Assembly: GCA_017432285.1 (NCBI GenBank) | Contig: JAFRJM010000021.1 | Coordinates: 1 to 57,359, forward strand | Origin: Oscillospiraceae bacterium | GTDB taxonomy: Bacteria > Bacillota > Clostridia > Oscillospirales > Ruminococcaceae | Length of the DNA stretch: 57,359 bases | Reading direction: 5' to 3' | Part shown: positions 53,131 to 57,359 of the stretch, in pieces | Layout of the letters: each line of letters opens with the position of its first letter | How positions within the stretch are numbered: position 1 is the first letter of the stretch | Notes under the pieces: generated by a model | The model's input: the letters and a program-made list of their open reading frames with translations, nothing else | Database searches by the model: none | What the model was told of the DNA's origin: nothing | Position numbers and translations under genes: made by a program

Positions 53131-54216
53131 TTAGTCAAACTTGAATGCTACTTTGAAATCGCCGTGTCTTCCTTCAGCATATTCGAAGGCTGTTTCCCAA
53201 TCCTTAAGATCGAATATTCTGCTTACGACACCGTCTGTCTTCAGTTTGCCGTTCCTGATGTTCTCAATGACATAGGGGAAGCAATATGGGCTCAGGTGTG
53301 ATCCGAGAACGTCGAGCTCTTTGCGGTCGCCGATGATACTCCAGTCGAGTGTTGCCGGTGCGCTGAATACGCTGAACTCTACGAATCTGCCGAGCTTGCG
53401 GATCATCTGCATTCCCTGTGTTACTGAACTCGGGTGGCCTGTTGCTTCGATGTATGTGTCGCAGCCATAGCCGTCTGTGAGGTCCATGATTGCCTGTACG
53501 ACATCCATCTTACCGGGGTTCCATACGAGGTCTGCGCCGAACTCTTTTGCTTTCTCAAGCCTGTTGTCCTGCATGTCGAGAACGATGAGGCACTTCGGGT
53601 TGCGGGTACGTGCATAGGTGATCATTCCAAGGCCGAGTGTTCCGGCGCCTGCGATGACGACTACGTCTTCTGCATCGATCTGTGCACGGTCTACGCAGTG
53701 TTTGGAGCAGCCATACGGCTCAATGCAGATGCACTGCTCGAATGTCATGTCCTCAGGAATTCTGTGGATAACAGATCTGCCGCCTTTAAGTCTGACATAC
53801 TCTGCCATACCGCCGCAGAACTCATTGAAGAATCCATACATCTCGTGTGGCTGGCACATCCAGTATCTTCCGGTCTTGCAGAATTTGCACTTGCCGCACG
53901 GTGCGATCTGGTCTGCGCAGATCCTGTCGCCGGGCTTATACTCTGTTACGTTTTCGCCTACGAATGCTACGCGTCCATAGAACTCATGTCCCGGTACGAA
54001 CGGGGGCTGTACCCAGCTGGGCTGTACTCCGTCTTCGCTTCCCCAGAACATGTCTGCTCCGTGGTGGCACTTTACGTCACCGGCGCAGACGCCGCAGCCT
54101 TCAGTCTTGATGAGGATGTCATCCGGTCCGAGTTCCGGTACCGGGAAATCTTCAACATATCTGTAGTCGGTTCTGCTGTAGGCAACTAATGCCTTCATGG
54201 TTTTTGGATATTCCAT
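53131..54216 (-). CDS. Zinc-dependent medium-chain dehydrogenase (polyol/sugar alcohol type)
   Basis: This 361-residue MDR enzyme has the catalytic zinc ligands Cys in GCGVCAGDVKCHHG and His/Glu in VPGHEFYG, a structural zinc site of four Cys (CGKCKFCKTGRYWMC) and the Rossmann motif AGAGTLGLGMITYA followed by LDMQDNRL. Such enzymes oxidise sorbitol, erythritol, threonine and similar alcohols with NAD. It is the last gene of the importer operon, so the imported compound or its de-esterified product is probably its substrate. GGAGG precedes the ATG. Confidence 0.93.
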   Translation of the reverse strand: MEYPKTMKALVAYSRTDYRYVEDFPVPELGPDDILIKTEGCGVCAGDVKCHHGADMFWGSEDGVQPSWVQPPFVPGHEFYGRVAFVGENVTEYKPGDRICADQIAPCGKCKFCKTGRYWMCQPHEMYGFFNEFCGGMAEYVRLKGGRSVIHRIPEDMTFEQCICIEPYGCSKHCVDRAQIDAEDVVVIAGAGTLGLGMITYARTRNPKCLIVLDMQDNRLEKAKEFGADLVWNPGKMDVVQAIMDLTDGYGCDTYIEATGHPSSVTQGMQMIRKLGRFVEFSVFSAPATLDWSIIGDRKELDVLGSHLSPYCFPYVIENIRNGKLKTDGVVSRIFDLKDWETAFEYAEGRHGDFKVAFKFD

Positions 54217-54270
54217 TGTTTTCCTCCAATTATCAAATACTTTTTTATGTAATTAATATTTTGACAAGGA

Positions 54271-55257
54271 TTAGTCGACCTTGATCTTGGCTCTCTGCAA
54301 GTAGTCGAGTGCAACGGTGAATACGAGGATTCCGCCCTGCATGACGTACTGCCAATACTGGTTCAAGCCCATAACGGTCATTCCGTTGGTAATGATACCG
54401 ACGATGAAGATACCGTAGATAACGTTGATAACTCCGCCTTCACCACCGAATCCGTAGGAGATACCACCAACGGTGCAGGCCAGCAGGTTGTTCATCTGAT
54501 ATGAGTTACCACAGTTCGGCTGACCGGATTTGACACGGTATGTAAGAACGATACTTGCAATTGTTGCGCAGATGGATGCGATAACGAATGCGATCCTCTT
54601 TACGCGGTCAGTATTGATACCGCCAAGACGAGCGGCTTCAGAGTTGGAACCGGTGGCTGCCATGTGTCTGCCGAGGTATGTTCTCTTGCAGATGAAGTCG
54701 AGGATGACCATCAGGATACCGCAGATGATGACCGGGTTCGGTACCGGGCCGACATAGCCCTGGCCAAGCCATACAAGCTTGCTGTTCAATGCACCGATTG
54801 TCTTGGACTGGCAAAGCAGGTATGTGAAACCGTTGAGCATTGTGGAAAGACCCAAGGTCGCGATCATGGAGTTCATCTTGGTCTTTGTAACGATAAGACC
54901 GCCGATATATCCGTAGATAATGTTTACGATCGTAACCACGAAGATCGACATGATGGGATCCTTATTATAGTAGTCGCTGGAAATAAGCTCTGAATAAAGG
55001 ATGGAAGTAAAGCTCATGACACCACCCAGAGACATATCGACGTTTCCGGTAAGCATCAAGACCATCATTCCGCATCCGCACATGCCAAGGATAGCTGCCT
55101 GTCTTGCAATTGTGATGAAGTTCTCAAAGCTGAAGAACCTTGACCCGCAGAAGATCGTAAAGAAGACGACCAAGATCGTGATGATCACCAGGTTAAAGTT
55201 CGACTTAATGAACCTCAAGAAATTATTGAAATGTGTTTTAAAATCTTTCTCTTTCAT
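54271..55257 (-). CDS. Sugar ABC transporter permease (RbsC-like)
   Basis: The 328-residue integral membrane protein has about nine helices and the conserved permease region around AATGSNSEAARLGGINTDRVK. The N-terminal NVDMSLGGVMSF is typical for ribose/xylose-family permeases. It should dimerise and pair with the ATPase encoded 16 bases upstream. GAGGT precedes the ATG. Substrate class: pentoses, hexoses or related polyols. Confidence 0.94.
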   Translation of the reverse strand: MKEKDFKTHFNNFLRFIKSNFNLVIITILVVFFTIFCGSRFFSFENFITIARQAAILGMCGCGMMVLMLTGNVDMSLGGVMSFTSILYSELISSDYYNKDPIMSIFVVTIVNIIYGYIGGLIVTKTKMNSMIATLGLSTMLNGFTYLLCQSKTIGALNSKLVWLGQGYVGPVPNPVIICGILMVILDFICKRTYLGRHMAATGSNSEAARLGGINTDRVKRIAFVIASICATIASIVLTYRVKSGQPNCGNSYQMNNLLACTVGGISYGFGGEGGVINVIYGIFIVGIITNGMTVMGLNQYWQYVMQGGILVFTVALDYLQRAKIKVD

Positions 55258-55273
55258 TTGCGTACACCTCTTG

Positions 55274-56767
55274 TTATACTTCCGCGCCAGAAGCGAGGAT
55301 CAATATCTTTTCCTGATTGAATTCAGATCTGTCAAGCTCTCCGACGATCTCGCCTTCACGAACAACAAGTACCCTGTCGGACATACCGAGGAGCTCGTCC
55401 ATTTCGGAGGATACCATTATTATGGAGATTCCTTGCTCACTGAGTTCTCTCATCAGGTTGTAGATCTCACGTTTTGCACCAACGTCGATTCCTCGAGTCG
55501 GCTCGTCAAGAATGAGGATGTGACATCCTGCTGCAAGGCTCTTAGCCATGGCTACCTTCTGCTGGTTACCACCGCTCATTGATCCCGCCGGAACATCAAT
55601 GCTTGGCGTTTTGATCCTTAGCTTGTCACTGTATTCCTGTGCGATCTCTCTCTCTTTCTTAGAATCAACAACTGTGTATTTGGAAAGTTTCTTTGAGAGT
55701 GACACGACTATATTGCTCTTGATGGACATCCCCAGAAGAACACCTTCAAGTTTTCTGTCCTCTGATACAAGGCTCATTCCTGCATTTACGGCGTCAGCAG
55801 GGGTTTTTATCTTCGTCAGCTTTCCGTCGACGTAGATGTCTCCTTCCAGACGCCCGTCTGCACCAAAGACGCAACGTACAATCTCTGTCCTTCCCGCGCC
55901 AACCAGTCCGGCAAATCCGAGGATCTCACCTTTCTTGAGCTGGAACGATACATGGTTAACGTTTTTGCCAAGGAGTCCTTTTGCCTCAAGAACAACTTCG
56001 TCACCGACAGGAGTTATTCTCTTCGGGAACTCTGTGCTCAGCTCACGTCCGACCATCATCGTAATCAGCTGCTGTGTCGTAGCTTCATTTGTATTGATAG
56101 TACCTATGGTCTTACCATCGCGGAGAACGGTAACACGATCGGAGACCTCAAACACCTCTTCAAGACGGTGTGAGATATAGATCATGGAAACGCCTCTTGC
56201 TTTTAGTCTCTTGATACTGTCATACAGAACATCGACTTCGGCAACAGTAAGAGCAGCGGTCGGCTCGTCAAGGATGAGGAAGCGGCATGTGCCCTTTGCG
56301 ATAGCCTTTACGATCTCAACCAGCTGTTTCTGTGCGTTAGAAAGGAATTTGACATATTCGTTTGGATCGATATGGATATTCATCTCATCGAATATTGCCT
56401 GCGTCCTTTTCCTGAACGCTGCGAAGTCAACAAGACTTCCTTTTTTGTGCTCATCTGTCAGACAGATGTTCTCAGCTACCGTCAGTGACGGCATGAGGTT
56501 GAATTCCTGGTAGATAACTTCGATACCAAGACTTCTTGAAAGAATGGGGTCCATATGGGTGTATTCCACACCATCGATAATGATAGAGCCTTCGTTGAAC
56601 GGAATAGCACCGGAAATGGACTTGATCAATGTGGACTTGCCGGCGCCATTCTCACCAACAAGCGCATGCACTTCGCCCGGTCTAAGGTCGAAGGACACAT
56701 CATCAAGAGCTACAACGCCGGGGTATGTCTTTCTGATGTGATTTACAACTAAGCTGTTATCTGCCAT
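55274..56767 (-). CDS. Sugar ABC transporter ATP-binding protein, two ABC domains (RbsA-like)
   Basis: The 497-residue protein fuses two ABC domains. The first has Walker A GENGAGKST, signature LSNAQKQLVEIVKA and Walker B FLILDEPTAALT. The second has the degenerate Walker A GLVGAGRTE, signature MSGGNQQKV and Walker B ILILDEPTRGIDVG. This matches RbsA/MglA proteins, in which only the first site is fully active. The ATG at 56767 is chosen from GAGGT six bases upstream and from the family start; an upstream frame start at 56836 runs through an intergenic hairpin. Confidence 0.95.
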   Translation of the reverse strand: MADNSLVVNHIRKTYPGVVALDDVSFDLRPGEVHALVGENGAGKSTLIKSISGAIPFNEGSIIIDGVEYTHMDPILSRSLGIEVIYQEFNLMPSLTVAENICLTDEHKKGSLVDFAAFRKRTQAIFDEMNIHIDPNEYVKFLSNAQKQLVEIVKAIAKGTCRFLILDEPTAALTVAEVDVLYDSIKRLKARGVSMIYISHRLEEVFEVSDRVTVLRDGKTIGTINTNEATTQQLITMMVGRELSTEFPKRITPVGDEVVLEAKGLLGKNVNHVSFQLKKGEILGFAGLVGAGRTEIVRCVFGADGRLEGDIYVDGKLTKIKTPADAVNAGMSLVSEDRKLEGVLLGMSIKSNIVVSLSKKLSKYTVVDSKKEREIAQEYSDKLRIKTPSIDVPAGSMSGGNQQKVAMAKSLAAGCHILILDEPTRGIDVGAKREIYNLMRELSEQGISIIMVSSEMDELLGMSDRVLVVREGEIVGELDRSEFNQEKILILASGAEV

Positions 56768-57200
56768 AGCAGTACCTCGCATATCTCGTAGTGAATTACT
56801 CGTGATCAAATCACGAGTTTCCCGCTTCGCAGGCATTAGCCTTACTCAGGTGTAGATTTAACTCCGCATCAGAGCAATAGATTTGACCTCCACGGGACTC
56901 TACGCTCTCTATTCCAGAGAGACTGTATATTTAATCATAACTTCTTTCCGGATTGTCCCCTCTCCGTTTCTTCATCTTCTGATGAATAATGGACACATAC
57001 AGTCTATGTCTGTATGTGAAGAAAGCTATAACAAGAATACAAAATCTAATGAACTAATAGTTCCATAAGGCTACGAACATTCACATTTTTAAATCATGAG
57101 TGCTATCGCCTTGCTAATAAACCTTTATGAAGAGCAGAGTAATGGGAATCCCACACTCTGTTCTTCATAATTCGGTCACTCAATAACTATTTATCGAGGA
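56768..57200 (-). other. Hairpin-rich 433-base gap between binding-protein and ATPase genes
   Basis: Three stem-loops stand out: 57125-57170 (16-base arms with two mismatches, after the binding-protein stop), 56994-57018 (CACATACAG/CTGTATGTG) and 56798-56818 (ACTCGTGA/TCACGAGT). None has a strong U-run on the minus strand. Such stems commonly protect the binding-protein mRNA so that it outnumbers the transporter core. No gene was recognised here. Confidence 0.55.
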
Positions 57201-57359
57201 TTATTTGTCCAGATACGCTGAATACTCTTCAATGTTGTCCTCTGTGACGAATTTCAGTCCGTACCAGTTCTCCTGAGGATATCCGAAGTCCTCACCTGTG
57301 ACTGCTGAGTGCAGGCACTCGATCATTCCGATCGGGATGTAGTCTTTCAGTCCAAGGTC
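57201..57359 (-). CDS. Sugar ABC transporter substrate-binding protein, C-terminal 52 residues (5' part outside window)
   Basis: The minus-strand frame from the window edge reads DLGLKDYIPIGMIECLHS and ends NIEEYSAYLDK before TAA at 57201-57203. It is homologous to the ends of the two orphan binding proteins (DLGLKDRVPLGMI, NIDEYAEFLD). It is truncated by the window, not by mutation. As the gene directly ahead of the ATPase and permease, it is the cognate receptor of the importer. Confidence 0.9.
   Translation of the reverse strand, partial: DLGLKDYIPIGMIECLHSAVTGEDFGYPQENWYGLKFVTEDNIEEYSAYLDK

Noticed and set aside
20252-57359. Prophage or integrative element origin of the esterase region
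   Set aside because: No integrase, recombinase, phage structural gene, tRNA or attachment-site repeat was seen. Codon style appears similar to the left part by eye.

Overview
The window reads as chromosomal DNA of a low-to-mid GC Gram-positive anaerobe, most likely a gut or rumen member of the Bacillota (Clostridia). The evidence is the Shine-Dalgarno usage (AGGAGG-type), lipobox lipoproteins, RbsB/RbsA/RbsC-type sugar uptake, an LtaS-like membrane protein, a DUF5684 protein and a glmS-type ribozyme. No phage, insertion sequence, CRISPR array, tRNA or rRNA was recognised.

Left part, 1-17.6 kb: a mostly housekeeping region. It runs (minus) VanY-type D,D-carboxypeptidase, trmL, mfd, pth, lepA; (plus) a membrane SGNH-like protein and a DUF4358 lipoprotein; (minus) a small membrane protein, an RDD protein and SppA; (plus) a lipoprotein, a surface-polysaccharide-type protein and an LtaS-like membrane protein without its enzyme domain; then (minus) nagB and a left-handed beta-helix acyltransferase-like gene. 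These last two genes lie behind a glmS-type ribozyme, an unusual partner for that riboregulator.

Right part, 17.6-57.4 kb: all on the minus strand and strikingly specialised. It carries twelve paralogous type-B carboxylesterases without signal peptides, plus one smaller alpha/beta hydrolase. They form one trio (24.6-29.4 kb), one quartet (41.7-48.1 kb), one pair (32.1-35.3 kb) and three single members. Between them lie two orphan sugar-binding lipoproteins, a complete ABC sugar importer (binding protein cut by the window end, ATPase, permease), a zinc polyol-type dehydrogenase, an MBL-fold hydrolase, an FGGY sugar kinase, a HAD phosphatase or mutase, an aldo/keto reductase, an MFS transporter and a translationally coupled VWA / LRR / MoxR / phytoene-desaturase-like / ferredoxin-reductase-like module.

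Working model (inference): esterified sugars or polyols, or acylated plant glycosides, are bound by several receptors, imported, and de-esterified in the cytoplasm by a set of esterases with different acyl or alcohol preference. The sugar or polyol is then oxidised, phosphorylated and passed to central metabolism, while a MoxR-VWA-matured redox pair may handle the released acid or alcohol. The esterase expansion with its mixed transport and redox partners is the best candidate for an undescribed system here. RNA-level control also looks unusual: possible leaderless starts at lepA and its divergent neighbour, a perfect hairpin hiding a ribosome-binding site, and overlapping stem-loops resembling an attenuator.
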